Source of the DNA: Nymphaea colorata | Lineage: Eukaryota; Streptophyta; Magnoliopsida; Nymphaeales; Nymphaeaceae | DNA length: 64,000 nucleotides | Reading direction: 5' to 3' | NCBI RefSeq assembly: GCF_008831285.2 | Contig: NC_045144.1 | Span: forward strand, 24,569,716 to 24,633,715 | Shown: positions 12,522-24,035 of the stretch, piece by piece | Position numbering within the stretch: the stretch's first letter is position 1 | Layout: the number at the start of each line of letters is the position of its first letter | Made by a program: the position numbers and the translations under genes | The notes under the pieces: model-generated | Database searches by the model: none | What the model saw: only the letters and a program-made list of their open reading frames with translations | What the model was told of the DNA's origin: nothing

Positions 12522-13611
12522 TTAAGAAATTTGTCTCATTGAAATCAACATGTCTGCTAATAAAGACCATGTTAATAATAGGACCCAAACATATGTATCC
12601 CTTATGACATGTCCCATAGCTAAGAAAAACGCATGCTTTGGATTTTGGAGAGAGTTTGGACTCTGTATATGGTACAAGAATGGGATAGCATGTATATCCA
12701 AAAACACGATAATAATCATATTGAAGAGTAACTTTGGAAATAGTTTCAAATGGAGATTTATTTCTGAGTTATGGACTAGGCAATAGGTTGATGACGAGAA
12801 CTGTTGTTCTAAAAGCATCAACCCAAAAACGTTGAGGAAGAGATGCATGAACCATCATACTTAAGCCTGTCACAACAACATGGCAAAGTTTTCTCTTCAC
12901 AATGCTATTTTGTTGAGGCATGTGGGGACAAGAAAGCCATCTCTTTATCTCATTTGAGCTGAGAAAATTTGAGCAATTATTGCTTAGAAACTGGTCACTA
13001 GAATTGTTATGGAAAATTCTTATCCCATGTCCCAATTGTTTTTCGAGAAGAATCTTAAAATTTTGAAAGCATGGCACCGTGTCTAATTTTCTAATAAGGG
13101 AAAAAATCCAACTAAAGTGTGAAAAAACCCTCCACAATCAATAGATAATATTTGTAGCCTTCTCTATAGCATGTTGGGGCAGGCCCCCAAAGGTCAGCAT
13201 AAAGTAAATGAAGAGGATGAATGCTAGTACTTAAACTAAAGTCAAATGGCAACCAGTGCATCTTAGCCAAAACACAACTAGAATAGAAATCAAGTTTACT
13301 ATCACCCATAGGCACATAATTATTTTTCTTAAGTAAATTCAATGTCTTTAAGTGAGAATGACCTAGTCGTTGGTGCCTAAGATTGACTGGAAGACTTCTA
13401 GAATGCTGTGTAATAAGAGTACGTTAGATCTTTCATTGGCTTCATCAGTCCATATGTATAAACCATCCTTAGTTTTCCCCTTGTGAAGTGCTACCCATGT
13501 TTGCAAATCTCTAACAACAAATCCATGAGCATCAAATTCCCTTGAGAAATTGTTGTCTTTTGTAAAATGGGAGATAGATATAACATTTTGGCTGATCGTT
13601 GGCACATGCAC
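12522..13611 (-). pseudogene. Copia-1 GAG-pre-integrase and integrase remnant
   Basis: Read on the minus strand, the VPTISQNVISISHF block (about 13600) follows the protease region, then LYADLWGPAP (about 13190; the first catalytic Asp of the DDE core), a CPHMPQQNSIVKRK block (about 12920; catalytic Glu position occupied by K or V in this copy) and RFWVDAFRTTVLVINLLPSP (about 12800). Integrase would join cDNA ends to chromosomal DNA. Frameshifts separate the pieces. A downstream segment to 12205 matches the linker between integrase and RT. Confidence 0.85.
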
Positions 13612-13629
13612 TGCATTTTTTAACTGAAA

Positions 13630-14510
13630 GGAACGAGAAATTGAGTTGAGAAATATGTTATTGATATGAGAGATTGGAGCCTTAGCATCATTGCCTACAA
13701 GAAGTCCTTATCCACCCGGTCATTGACTTTGTCGTTCATAGAATCATCACTATGAGTCACATGGTGGGTCACACCATTAGGGTATCAAGCATTGTCGCGA
13801 CCTCCATTTAGACTCATTGCCATAAAGGCCTTAGGTATGTCATAGCGCGTCCCTGCAGTATCATTTCTATGCCGACAAAATTGACATATAACCAGCTGAG
13901 TTTCAGAATCCTTTTGCCCTTTAGAGCCTCGTCCAGTAGGGTCAAGATTTCCTTCTGTGGCTATGGCCACCATGACCACTACGACCACTATTTGCCCCAC
14001 AGCCACCATAGTTTCCACGACCACCATAGCCTCCTCATTGAGTAAAAAAGGCAGTTACTAAAAAGAATGAGAAATTGAGTTGAGAAATATGTTACTGATA
14101 TGAGAGATTGGAGCCTTAGCATCATTGCCTACAAGAAGTCCTTATCCACCCGGTCATCGACTTTGTCTTTCATGGAGTCATCACTATGAGTCACATGGTT
14201 GGTCACACCACCATCGGGGTATCAAGCATTGTCGCGACCTCCATTTAGACCCATGGCCATAAAGGCCTTAGGTATGTTATAGTGCGTCCGCGCAGTATCA
14301 TTTCTATGCCGACAAAATTGGCATATAACCAGCTGAGTTTCAGAATCCTTTTGCCCTTGAGAGCCTCGTCCAGTAGGGTCAAGATTTGTTTCTGTGGCTA
14401 TGGTCACCATGACCACTACGACCACTATTTGCCCCACAGCCACCATAGTTTCCATGACCACCATAGCCTCCTCCTTGAGTAAAAAAGGCAGTTGCTGAAG
14501 ATTCAACTTG
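13630..14510 (-). repeat. Direct tandem duplication inside copia-1 gag, about 437-bp unit
   Basis: The block beginning near 13631 recurs near 14068 with high identity, including the zinc-knuckle frame QLVICQFCRHRNDTA and the glycine/valine-rich stretch before it. Equivalent positions are offset by 437 bp. The two copies carry a few private substitutions, so the duplication is not an assembly echo of identical sequence. Confidence 0.9.
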
Positions 14511-15108
14511 TGCAGGGCTTTTAGAAGCAAGTAATTGAAGTCGACGCTCTTGATTGAGCAAGAGATCATGTAACTTGGAAAAGGTGGGTGGGATTTTGGA
14601 CATGGTGACTGTTGTAACAAAACTCTCATACTCGTTTGACAAGCCATTGAGAGTATTCTGAACTAGATACTATCTTATTCACAGCTCTAAGAGAATTAAC
14701 CCAAAACCTCATGTGGTTGAAATATTCTAACATACTTTTGTCATTCTTTTTGGCATTTTGTAAATCCCTCTACAACTAAAGAATACAAATATTTGAATGA
14801 GATGCATGAGCCTTAGCCAAGGCCACCCAGACTTCACGAGCTGCATCATAGGAGACAATTTGAGTGAGTATAGATTCAGTAACGATTGACAATATTCAGC
14901 TTAACGCAATCTCGTCAGATTGATTCCATTTAATGTACTCCGGATTTATTTCAAGTGTTGGAGTGAAGGAGCCATCAACATACCTTAATAAATCTTGGCT
15001 AGACATGGCACTTCGGAGTTGCGATTTCCAGAGGAGATAATTGTTTTCGTCTAGCTTGATAGATATGAGGGTTTCTATAGCATTCCATTGAGGACTAATG
15101 GTCATCAT
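13785..15108 (-). pseudogene. Copia-1 gag (capsid) remnant
   Basis: Minus-strand frame begins MMTISPQWNAIETLISIKL at 15108, followed by NYLLWKSQLRSAM, the typical gag N-terminus with a Y..W motif. Middle pieces include LSNEYESFVTTV-like text and LLLNQERRLQLL. A zinc knuckle reads CQFCRHRNDTA (CX2C kept, His/Cys part altered) and occurs twice because of the 437-bp duplication. Gag would form the virus-like particle. Stops and frame changes occur at about 14650 and 14890. Confidence 0.85.
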
Positions 15109-15130
15109 GGTAGATTGCTAAAGCAAACTT

Positions 15131-15143
15131 GGCTCTGATACCA
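15131..15143 (-). other. Copia-1 primer-binding site
   Basis: Minus strand TGGTATCAGAGCC, complementary to the 3' end of initiator-Met tRNA and directly inside the 5' LTR, as in most plant copia elements. Confidence 0.9.
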
Positions 15144-15548
15144 TGTAAAAGTATAGAGACAAAAGAGAGAGAGAGAGAGAGAGCGCACGAAATAGTTACG
15201 TGGTATGATCAAAATCGACCTACGTACATGATAGTTTCTCTCCTTTACAATTATGGAAAATAAATTCTCTCTTCACAATAACATAAAGTTTGGAAGAAGA
15301 AAGAAATCTAAATAGCAATTTGAAGCTGGTCTGTCAAGATCCAATATTTTTAGATCTTGATTACAAAATTGAATTTCTTTCCCTTTGGAACAGATTTTGA
15401 TATCTTCGGACGTTGGAACATTTGTTGCTTTCTTATTTTGAGTGTCAATCACATTTTTCCATATTTGACTTGATCCAAGCAATTTTATTTGCGTTGCAAG
15501 ATTGGCAAGAATAATGGATGAATAGGATCGGCAACCTTATGTCTAACA
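15144..15548 (-). repeat. Copia-1 5' LTR
   Basis: 405 bp. On the minus strand it starts TGTTAGACATAAGG and ends CTTTTACA. It contains a GA run (about 15164-15182) shorter than that in the partner LTR, so the microsatellite changed after insertion. Confidence 0.88.
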
Positions 15549-15729
15549 CATTGGTCAGGGAAAGAGCCCCCGTTCCCGTAATAGTTGCAGAGTTGGATAG
15601 GTTCAGGTCTGAGGATTTGAAGCCATTGAAGAGAAAGGTGTTGTTGAGAGAAGTTGCAGTTGGTCTGCAGATATGAGCAAGAATGTGAAGGAGGAATATG
15701 AGAAGGAACCTTGAGTAGGGAAGGGCCAT

Positions 15730-16320
15730 GACATAGAAGGGGGCTGAAAATCATAAAAAACACAACGTATTCATTTCCACGGTTAGGTGTCAATTGGCGC
15801 TTTCTTAAGTATGGATTGGGAAGAAAAACTGGAATTTATTCGTAACTGGTCATTGGAATTGGAGGATAATGAGTTTTCTATGCTGCGACCTCATCTACAC
15901 TGTATGCTGCGACCTCATGTACAGAAAAGTTTACGTCAGGGGTGCACTCTATGATCAATACATAGTAAGTGCATAGCGTTATGGATTATTTTTTTATTAT
16001 CTTATACTCTTATCATTACTTCCTTATCATTACTTCATGCTCATTATAAGATAAGGAGTGATATGAAATAATAACAGGAGTATAAGACAATTAGTATGAG
16101 ATAATGATAGAGCCATGAGATAATAGATATAAGATAATAGGTTTAGGTATGAGATAACAGTACTGGTGTGAGCTAATGTCAGAGGTATAAAATAATTAAT
16201 ATGAGATAACGACATGAGTGAGACAAAAAACGAAGAACTGTTCAAAAGGGTATATTGGATATAATGATCTGCATATACACACTCACACAATCATTCGATC
16301 TAAGGTTTATCGAATCCCAA
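15730..16320. repeat. LecRK-1 upstream region with degenerate TGAGATAA repeats
   Basis: The region upstream of the LecRK-1 start. Between about 16040 and 16230 the words ATGAGATAA, TAAGATAA and similar recur at irregular spacing of about 20-30 bp, a degenerate minisatellite. No promoter element can be identified with confidence. Confidence 0.55.
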
Positions 16321-17458
16321 ACTTTTTTTTCTTTCTTGTCTCTACAAAAAGTTTTTTTTATTAACTGAGGGCATTTCATAACAGCACAATTTATATAAAT
16401 CCCCACAGACTTAGAGTTGTTTTCCTAATAATGTTATGTGAAGATATCTAAAAAGGGTTAAAAAACAATAACATAGTTTTAAATCTTGTCACCAAGAGAC
16501 ACACCTTTTGTTAAGGGCGACTTGCTTGCTAAGGGTGCGGGTTTCCCCCTTTAACATATAACATGCTCTGCATTTTATTGACCTTCTTGAACGTTTCCAC
16601 AAAAAACTTGACAACTTTATTTAAAAATGATTATTCCAGCATATTTATTCCACATAACAGTTAGCCTAGCATTATTATTTCTACTATCTTAATTATATGA
16701 ATTGGAAAGCAATATGAAAAATTGAAAATAGATAACAACCTTTGTTAGTCTTCCTGAATACGTTACCTTTAATAATTAAAAAATAGAACAGAGAAATTCT
16801 CATATCTCCTTGAAATAAATAAAGATCTGTCAATGCAAATCGTACACAAAGGGTCGAGTTTGCTCATTACATTAATTATGGTCATCACAGCAAGGGTCGA
16901 GTTTGATCATTCTTACTAGGACAGGAAAGTAATGTGACATTAATTCTTGTTTCATGTTGTTGCATTTAATTGCAGCTCTTCTTTTCTCATTATCTGCGAA
17001 CCAAATATGTCAGCTACTTTTTCATTTAAAACATAGTTAGATCTACCTGTTACAAAATATTGGCAAAGAAAAGGCTTTTTGTTTTATTTTTTTATTATAA
17101 TAAGATTTCGTTAGATATTTAAATTTTTCACATGTTGAACAACTATTATACTTACTTGATTCAATGAGATTTTTCTGGGTTCTGGAATACTATTTAACAT
17201 AATGATCATACGTATAGTGAGAACTTAAAACAATAAACCCTTTAAAATTTTAATGTCCTTTAGAATAGTACAGTTTTATTATATCAGTTCAATTATCACA
17301 TTTCACGTATCCATCACTGTGCATCCAGGAAATATTGTGGGCAGTAAAAGAAGAGCAAGGTTTGAATGAGACTTATATCCAACGTGCCCAGATCCATTTA
17401 TTCAGGCTCGATCATTTGTAGCTTGGATCTTGAGTGAGGTTGATCTAAGAATGTTGTT
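16321..17458. other. Intergenic, no recognisable gene
   Basis: AT-rich non-coding DNA without recognised repeats. Confidence 0.5.
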
Positions 17459-17865
17459 TAGGGATGTTAATATATCCAATTTGGATCAGATACCTGACTG
17501 AACCGTTCTGAAAAATCAGATATAAACAAAATTTTAATGCCAATCGGATTCAGATTCAAATTCAGATATATATAAATACCCACTCTGGATTCGTATATGG
17601 ACTCAGATCAGATTTAGTTTTAAAAAAATATTTTATAGCCAATGTGCTTACATTTTGAAAATCAGCTGGATTCACTTCAAAATTTCAGATTCAGTTCAGA
17701 TTTAGATTGTGAAACCAGATTTTGGATTGGGTTCAGATATGACTTTATTTATACATATTGGAATCTGAATTCAAATCTGACTATGTAAATATCCGAAAAA
17801 GGAAATATGGTTAAAAGTATATCCAACTTAATGCCGATCCATTGACATTCTTAACATTGTTTGAT
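17459..17865. mobile_element. Candidate non-autonomous DNA element rich in CAGAT/GGATT words
   Basis: It starts near GGGATGTTAATATATCC and ends near GATCCATTGACATTCTTAAC. The reverse complement of the end, GAATGTCAATGGATC, resembles the start. The interior repeats TTCAGAT, GGATTC and GGATCAG many times. This matches a common plant non-coding repeat type, but no target duplication is evident. Confidence 0.4.
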
Positions 17866-18284
17866 AGTTTAAATTCACCCCCAGACATATATTTATACAT
17901 GTTCAAGATTATCTATCCACAATATTTTAATGAAGTTAGCAATAACTGATTATACGTGAAACATGAAAGGAAGGAATCACATACAAAGACTCTGGAAGAC
18001 GTGTGGAACTTCTGTAATTATTGAAGGAAGAAGAAAGGTCCACGACTGGAAACTGGCTTGAACCCAGGGTAATGGGGTAGCATTGCATTTATGGTCCTTA
18101 TTTTGTCAGTACAAGTACATAATTCTCAAATTTTTTGATTAATAAAGTTTGGGGATTGACCTCCAGTGTAGGTGTTTCCTTGAAATTGGACAAGCTGAAT
18201 AATTCAACGTGAGAGAGTTGTGAGCGTTTGGCATTTTACTAATAATTGATATTTTTTGTGTATACACAAAGTTCGAGTACGTTG
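17866..18284. other. Intergenic, no recognisable gene
   Basis: Non-coding; nothing recognised. Confidence 0.5.
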
Positions 18285-18462
18285 TAGGGGCAGAGGCTGG
18301 TGTGGGTACTGTGTAGGCAATTGCCTACACAAACCAACAAAAAATGCAAAAAATAGCATTTTCATATTTATACTTAGTAATAGTTTATACATTGGTGTCA
18401 TTTAAAAACTTAAAATTTTAACTAGTACCCTTACTCATAATTTTCTTCTAGCTCTGCTCCTG
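18285..18462 (+). mobile_element. MITE, hAT-like, 178 bp, with 20-bp palindrome
   Basis: The left end TAGGGGCAGAGGCTGG and the reverse complement of the right end, CAGGAGCAGAGCTAGA, form an imperfect terminal inverted repeat similar to the CAGGGGCGGAGC-type ends of plant hAT elements. Inside, GTGTAGGCAATTGCCTACAC (18311-18330) is a perfect 20-bp palindrome. There is no coding capacity. The flanking 8-mers (GTACGTTG and GTGATTCG) are not a convincing target duplication. Related copies lie near 3170, 3776 and 63601. Confidence 0.6.
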
Positions 18463-21400
18463 GTGATTCGTTTGGTACAAGTACATATATTCCATATATC
18501 ACCATCCCCCACATCTTCCATATGCTTCTCCCATTTTTATAGGTTATTTTTGTTTGTCTCCTTTTTTTTTTTTTGCAAGGCATCTCTAACACACCAGAGG
18601 AGATAATAAGGGACCAGGGCAGAGAGAACATATAAAAATCAGTGATAGTTTTGTTAAGCAGTTTATGACTGCTCCGTAGAAAGTCAAAGCTCCCACCAAA
18701 CTCCTTACCATCTTAAGGTACATGGCCTGCTTTTAGTATCTTGGGTGTCGCCCCTACTATATATCAACTTGCATATAAGGTGGTTTCCTTTTGCAGAATA
18801 AAAGATTGATGCTGAAGGATTTGAAATAAAAACTGGCTGCCTAGAACTCCTACCTAGACTTTGCACCAACCCCTTATCTGAGTAACCGTTCTCCAAATCA
18901 AAAAGCAGGCTAGTGGGTCTCAACTTATTTCCATCTCATGTCAGTATATAACTATCTTAATTTTATTTATTTTCATATTAATCCTTCCCTTTTCCTTTAT
19001 TGTCCCATAGGTCAATTGCACACATGCACATTCTCAAGAAATTAAGTGTTTATATTTCAAATTACAAAAAGTGACCAAGTCATAATGAAATAACAATTGG
19101 AAATCTCACTTAGTTTCAAAAGAAGACATAAGAATCACATCACAATTTGACCAAAATACGTTTGAAAACAATATATTTTCTAACATTTTGAAATCTACAT
19201 TTCATCAAAAGAGTGAGTTACACTGGCTCCTAACTCTTCCCCAAAAAGAGAATTCACTTGAAATCAAGTTTATATCTGATACCAAATCATGTGATTTGGC
19301 AACAAGAGATTTCAAAATCAATTTATTTGCTAAGAAGATTTAGCTATATTTTTTCCAAAATCAATACATTTGCTAAATGAAGTTAGCCCTTTTCCCAAAA
19401 ACTTAATCACAAATTGATCTCAATTCAATTCAAAATCATGCAATGATCTTCAGTTCGCAACAAAGAACTAGATATCCACCTCCAAAACCTCAAATTTTTC
19501 AAATAAATTTTCAGTTTCTTATCCAATATTTAATTGAAAATTGCTAAAAATATCAAGAAAAACTCCAAAATCTTGTGTCGAAACCACAATCCAAGTCAAG
19601 TTTGAATACCTTTGCCATCCAATGACACATTTTTTTTTCAATGTTCTCCAATTTAAACATTGTTAAATTTTCAATTTTATTCAAAGAATTTACCCAATTT
19701 TCCAAACAAACAAGTTAAATTTTCAAATAGTTTACCAAACTAAGTTAATTTTTCGAACAATTTGTTCAAATTTCATTCCAATTTACTTAAAACAAATTTT
19801 GAAATTGATTGTTCAAAACCAAGTTCAAAATGAACTTGCAATTTCAATCCTCTATGAACGAGAATATAGGATTGCGTCAAATGACATGTAAGTGATCCAA
19901 GATATATTTAGTCTTTGGTCCAATTACCTTTGCTAAAAGCAATAAGAACGGTTGGATCTCATCCCAATTAGCGGATCCATTTATCTTAAATTTTTTCTCC
20001 AAACCCAATTTGAAATTTTGCTGCTTCGCGTAACTCCTCACTCTCAATCGACACCTTAAGGATAACATCAAAATTACCCATCTAAATTTAAACAACATAC
20101 TCTTCAAAGACCTCAAAATATTTCAAAATGTAGCATGGACAACTATTAGCCAGTGAAACACTGTAGCACATGGGAAATGGTTAAGACAACCCAAAAGGAA
20201 AATTGTAACCAGCTATAAAGAAACCCGTTCATATGTAAATAAAACAGAGTGAAACTTTCATATCATGCTAATTGATTTCATATGCTGCTTTATGATTGAT
20301 AAATTGTCCACAATACTCTTTGATGCTGAGTCATTGGAAATTGGAAGAACATGAGTTTAGGTACACTTTCTTTCTCCTTGGCCTTTGCTTGTGCAGAAAC
20401 TAAAAGGTTTGAGAGACTAAGGAACATTTGATAACGAGAACTTACAAGTGACCCAAAGGTGATGTCTGAATCTGGTTCACTTGTGAAGAATATGTTGATG
20501 TTCGGAAAGATTTCCATGAAAACTGTATTTGCAAGAAGAAAAATTTAGAAAGTTGGGTCTGAAGGAAACTTAGAAAATACTTGACACCACTTTGTTTGTA
20601 TTAGCCCTAACAGAATGTATCATTTCCTAGTTTTAACATCATTGTTGAGTTTTTTGTATCTTATAGTTTTCATACCTTGAAGACTTGAACTGAGTTGCCA
20701 TAGAACTCAAGCTACGTTCAACTATTGATAACAGAATCGATTACTCTAATTGATAAACTTTTTCTAGTTTCTGGATTTGCAGAAAGCAACCTCATATGCT
20801 GAAGCTTAATTTCTTTATATTCTTATGGCACTTGGCAGTGAATCACAAAGGCATCTAGAGGAGTGTTTATAGGAATATTGGCATTACTCTCTTTTTCCAT
20901 AGAACACTTAAGATAAATATCATGTGTTATAAACTTCATTTTTTGAAAGTAATTTTGTTGTCTTACATTGATCAAATTCCTACCTACTGGTGCTTAAGGG
21001 TTTGCTTTCTCTCATTTGTTGCAGGTTTCTTGCTCTGTTTCTCAAACCCAAGAAGGATCACAAGTACCGTATCTACTGAACTTCTACCACCATTCTATTG
21101 CCTATAGAGCCTTCATCTTGAGCATTACTAATGTCTTTAAAGGGTTGAACATATTTCAAGAGAAATTGTAATCAGAGCCATCATCTACATCCCTATCTAT
21201 TGAACATCATTCTACTGGCCACAGAGCCGTCATCTTGAGCATTTGAAATTGTAATCAGCTAATTCTACGTTGGGTTATGTTTTAAATTTCAGCTACTAAA
21301 TATGTAATCTACTAAATTTTGTTGTCTCTACATATTTTCTTAATGCAAAATTTTAGTGCAGCCTTCACTTCTTTTTTTTTACAGACTGAATTAGTAAATT

Positions 21401-21789
21401 TGTTACACAATCATCAATTTGGAGAAAAGAAAGTTAGTTATTGGTGATGAAGGTTCAAAAATGTTGTTTAGGAAATTGTTGTGTACTTTACACATTGCTG
21501 ATCACTTCTGCTATTGAGGTAGTATAGAATTACATTTATGTTTACTTTTCATATGCTATTTTATAGATATCAACTTTGATTCCTTCTAGTTTTTACAGTC
21601 ATGTGACTGTTTGCATTCAAATGGCATCTTATAGAATTTGAATTGCATCAACAATATATGTAGGTACTTCAATGTACGGAACAGGGACAGGCATAGGAAT
21701 TGGTGTGGCCTGCTACAAATATTAATGTAGCTTTATTTTCATTAGATGTATGCAGGAATTGATTCCTGAGTCAGCTTTTTTCATTCATG
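18463..21789. other. Intergenic; TTTTCAAA-rich AT block at 19080-19850
   Basis: No gene recognised. The 19080-19850 section consists largely of overlapping AATTTTCAAA and CAAATTT variants, which suggests decayed LTR or satellite-like material. The short frames at 18705-18923, 19877-20116 and 20290-20517 (minus) carry no domain I recognise. Confidence 0.5.
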
Positions 21790-22069
21790 ATGGATATACT
21801 AGTGATAAAGTGCACGGAAAAAGCGAACGCAGGGCTTGCATCCTCTAAACCGGTGAAATAAAGCACCGCTACACCCTGAGTCATGGCAACCTAAGTTCTT
21901 AAAGCGGCGACCTTTGCACCGGTAGAGTTAGCTGTAGCGATGAAATACATCACCACTATCGAAAACTCTACCGGTGATGCATATTCACCGCTATAGGGAA
22001 CCTCAACATGACCAACCATGGTGCTAGTAATGGCATTACTTTAACCGGTATAGGCTTGTTTTTGTAGTG
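21790..22069. mobile_element. Candidate CACTA-type transposon terminus with ACCGGT subterminal repeats
   Basis: The right edge ends ...GGCTTGTTTTTGTAGTG, so on the minus strand the element begins CACTACAAAAACAAGCC, the standard CACTA terminal form. Within about 230 bp there are four (A)CCGGT words in both orientations and repeated CACCGCTA/CACCACTA motifs, as in CACTA subterminal regions where transposase binds. No partner end or transposase was found nearby, so this is likely a broken or small non-autonomous element. Confidence 0.6.
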
Positions 22070-22589
22070 AATTCTAAGGAAAGAGAGTCTTGTGCAGATA
22101 TAGTTATCTAGACGTGAAGCTTGCTAGTGGTTAATTGGTATGGCAGCCTTTTCTCATCGGCTGTGTTTCACTTAGTGCTTGATGCGTGAAAAATATTTTG
22201 GTCAACTGATACTTTTTTTTTTGTGAATAAAAGTAGGTAGCCTAGCTATCACCTAGCATATCCTTAGTTGGAAAATTTTCTTTGTTAAATTGAGCAGTAA
22301 ATTACTCATCCTTTATGTGTCAAGGGGCATAGTATAATTTGTTGCATGGGTAGATGCGTAGAAGAAGACAAGTTGCTTGTTTGATTTCCTGGGGTTTTAC
22401 ATTCCAGGACTGTGAGAAGTGATATCCTGACACTCAAGTTGGAGGGTGTACCACACCCCGGCCCATACAGATCTGATGCAGCCAAGACCCCAGGAGTAGG
22501 GAGAATGGGGGGGCTTTTTGGTCTTTTTAGTACAATCCACCTTGGCAAAAGTTAAATGGTAAAAATACCTACACTAATTACAAGACACA
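22070..22589. other. Intergenic; C-rich element-like patch at 22390-22520
   Basis: No gene recognised. A relatively GC-rich patch with CACACCCCGGCCC could be a repeat fragment, but I cannot classify it. Confidence 0.4.
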
Positions 22590-23680
22590 AAATCAATAGA
22601 AAGAACTGAACTCGACACTATGAATAAACCTCAAAATTAAGAAATATTGTTTTAAATTAAAGATACTATGAATAGGCCAAAGGCCCTCTCCCCTTTTGCT
22701 TGCCACTAGTATTCATGGCTACTTCGGGACCTGGGTTAAACATCGTCTACTTTAGTGTCTACGATTTTTTTTTCTTTGATTTAAATTTACCTTTTTCACA
22801 AAATAAGTAACAAATTAAGGATCACAAGTGTTCATAGAAAAGAAAACAAATACATGATATGCGTGCACAAGTTTATTAATATTAGATTTAGTTGCTACTA
22901 TTTTAATCAAAATCTTTTTCAAAGATATTTTTTTGACTTTTTAATTTTCTATGTCCACTAAAATTTTCATTACATTAAATAATTACAACGTTGAATTTAT
23001 TCTAGTTGGGACAAAAAATGGTTTTAAAATCATACTCTTCCTTCTTATCATAATGTTTAATTTTCTGAAAACCATATAATTTGTCATCAACTTTTCGAAA
23101 GCTTACTTTTCCTCCAATGCAGCATCTTTATAAAGAGAATAAATCCATGCAAATTTCTCTATTTTATTTTTGTGGCAACATGTTGGTTGAAGAATAAAAG
23201 TTGTTACTTAGAGCTACGTATCAAGGGTAGATTTCTTAATCATTTTCATTTCTTCACAGTCAAGAGAGAAAATCCATGAAAATTTCTCTATTTTCTTTTT
23301 GTGGCAACATGTTGGTTGTAGAATAAAAGTTGTTATTTAGAGCTACATATCAAGGGTATATTTTTTAGTCATTTTCATTTCTTCACAGTAATTATAGGTG
23401 CATTCCTTCCAAGTGTATGTAACCTAGATACCATAGATTAGTAATGTTGGCTGATAGATAACAAAATTAAAAAATCAAGGGCATTAATTTTTGAAATAAA
23501 TTATTTAAAACATTCAAAAATAAGGTATTTAAATTTTATATGGAAATTTTCAAGAAATTCAATATTCCATGCCAATATTTTGATTTCCACTCATATGATA
23601 CAACAAAATAAATCTTTTACTTGAATATTTCTTTTTCATTCTATTGCAAAGCAAGTCTTTTTATTCATTTCAAATCAACC
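22590..23680 (+). repeat. Dispersed non-coding repeat, copy A
   Basis: Shares an ordered series of words with 44660-45970: GAATTAAGAAATAT-like, CATCGTCTACTTTAGTGTC versus CATTGTCCACTATGTCGGTG followed by TTTATGATTTTTT-type sequence, a TAGGTGCATTCCTTC versus AAGGTGCGTCCCTTC block, and an AACAAAATAAA block near the end. It also matches the minus strand of 62130-62640. No coding capacity; element class unknown. Confidence 0.5.
23144..23400. repeat. Tandem duplication, about 129-bp unit, two copies (inside copy A)
   Basis: The segment with GTGGCAACATGTTGGTTG, GAATAAAAGTTGTTA and TCATTTTCATTTCTTCACAG occurs twice with a 129-bp offset and few differences. The other copies of the dispersed repeat do not show this duplication. 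Confidence 0.9.
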
Positions 23681-23886
23681 ATTGATGTCATTCTAGAAAA
23701 AAATAAACTCACGCAACAAAGCCATCCCTCTCTTTCGCATGAAAACTCGACAAAGGCATATGCAAAACCACTTGCGTTTTGCATATGATGCAAATGGAAG
23801 AGACAGACAAGGACACATCTCTGAAGCACAGGGAAATGAAGCCTAACAAAAAACACAGGTGAAATTTGAGATGGCATGAACAGGGA

Positions 23887-24010
23887 GCAGGAAATCTCAG
23901 AACACGGCATTGCAAGTTACAGACTTACGGTTTTCACAGAACACATTATGAACAATCACGGCATTGCAAGTTACAGACTTACAGCTTTCACAGAACACGG
24001 CATGAACAAT
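23887..24010 (+). repeat. Tandem repeat, about 54-bp unit, two copies plus a partial third
   Basis: Units contain GGCATTGCAAGTTACAGAC and TTTCACAGAACAC followed by ATGAACAATC. A partial third unit follows at 24055-24085. One frame reads HCKLQTY twice, which is a consequence of the repeat period. Confidence 0.85.
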
Positions 24011-24035
24011 CTCATTTAGTCCACTCACTACCCCT

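Larger units (their letters stand above)
10220..15548 (-). mobile_element. Copia-1: Ty1/copia LTR retrotransposon, full-length but degenerate
   Basis: Complete element layout on the minus strand: LTRs at 10220-10633 and 15144-15548, primer-binding site inside the right LTR, and gag, protease/integrase, reverse transcriptase and RNase H in copia order. Both ends lie in LecRK-1. The flanking 5-mers are CGTTG (10215-10219) and CATTG (15549-15553), a target duplication with one transition. Many stops, frame breaks and a 437-bp internal tandem duplication show that it is inactive. LTR divergence is obvious by eye, so this is not a recent insertion. Confidence 0.9.
9435..15729 (-). pseudogene. LecRK-1: L-type lectin receptor kinase ectodomain pseudogene, split by copia-1
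   Basis: Minus-strand relic of a plasma-membrane L-type lectin receptor kinase. The first part (15729 down to 15554) has a Met start, a hydrophobic signal peptide and the lectin N-terminus with FLFNGFKSSDLNLSNSATIT and GALSLTN. After the 10220-15548 retrotransposon the lectin domain resumes with HAFYP and QFKK (about 10180), FSTPFVFTIV, RYLGLFNQGNN, HVFAVEFDTVQ (about 9940), WIEYDG (about 9790), YVGFSTG and HYILAWSF (about 9650). A transmembrane helix (about 9470-9540) and basic KRKRKLRS follow, then a stop at 9424. Stops lie in the 9720-9940 stretch, and even with copia-1 removed the two parts differ by one reading phase. No kinase follows; LINE-1 lies next to it. Family L-type LecRKs are normally intronless with a cytoplasmic Ser/Thr kinase. 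Family call firm; function lost. Confidence 0.88.

Noticed and set aside
18705-18923. Minus-strand frame with NGYSDKGLVQSLGRSSRQ
   Set aside because: Looked protein-like at first, but no family could be matched and neighbouring sequence is non-coding.
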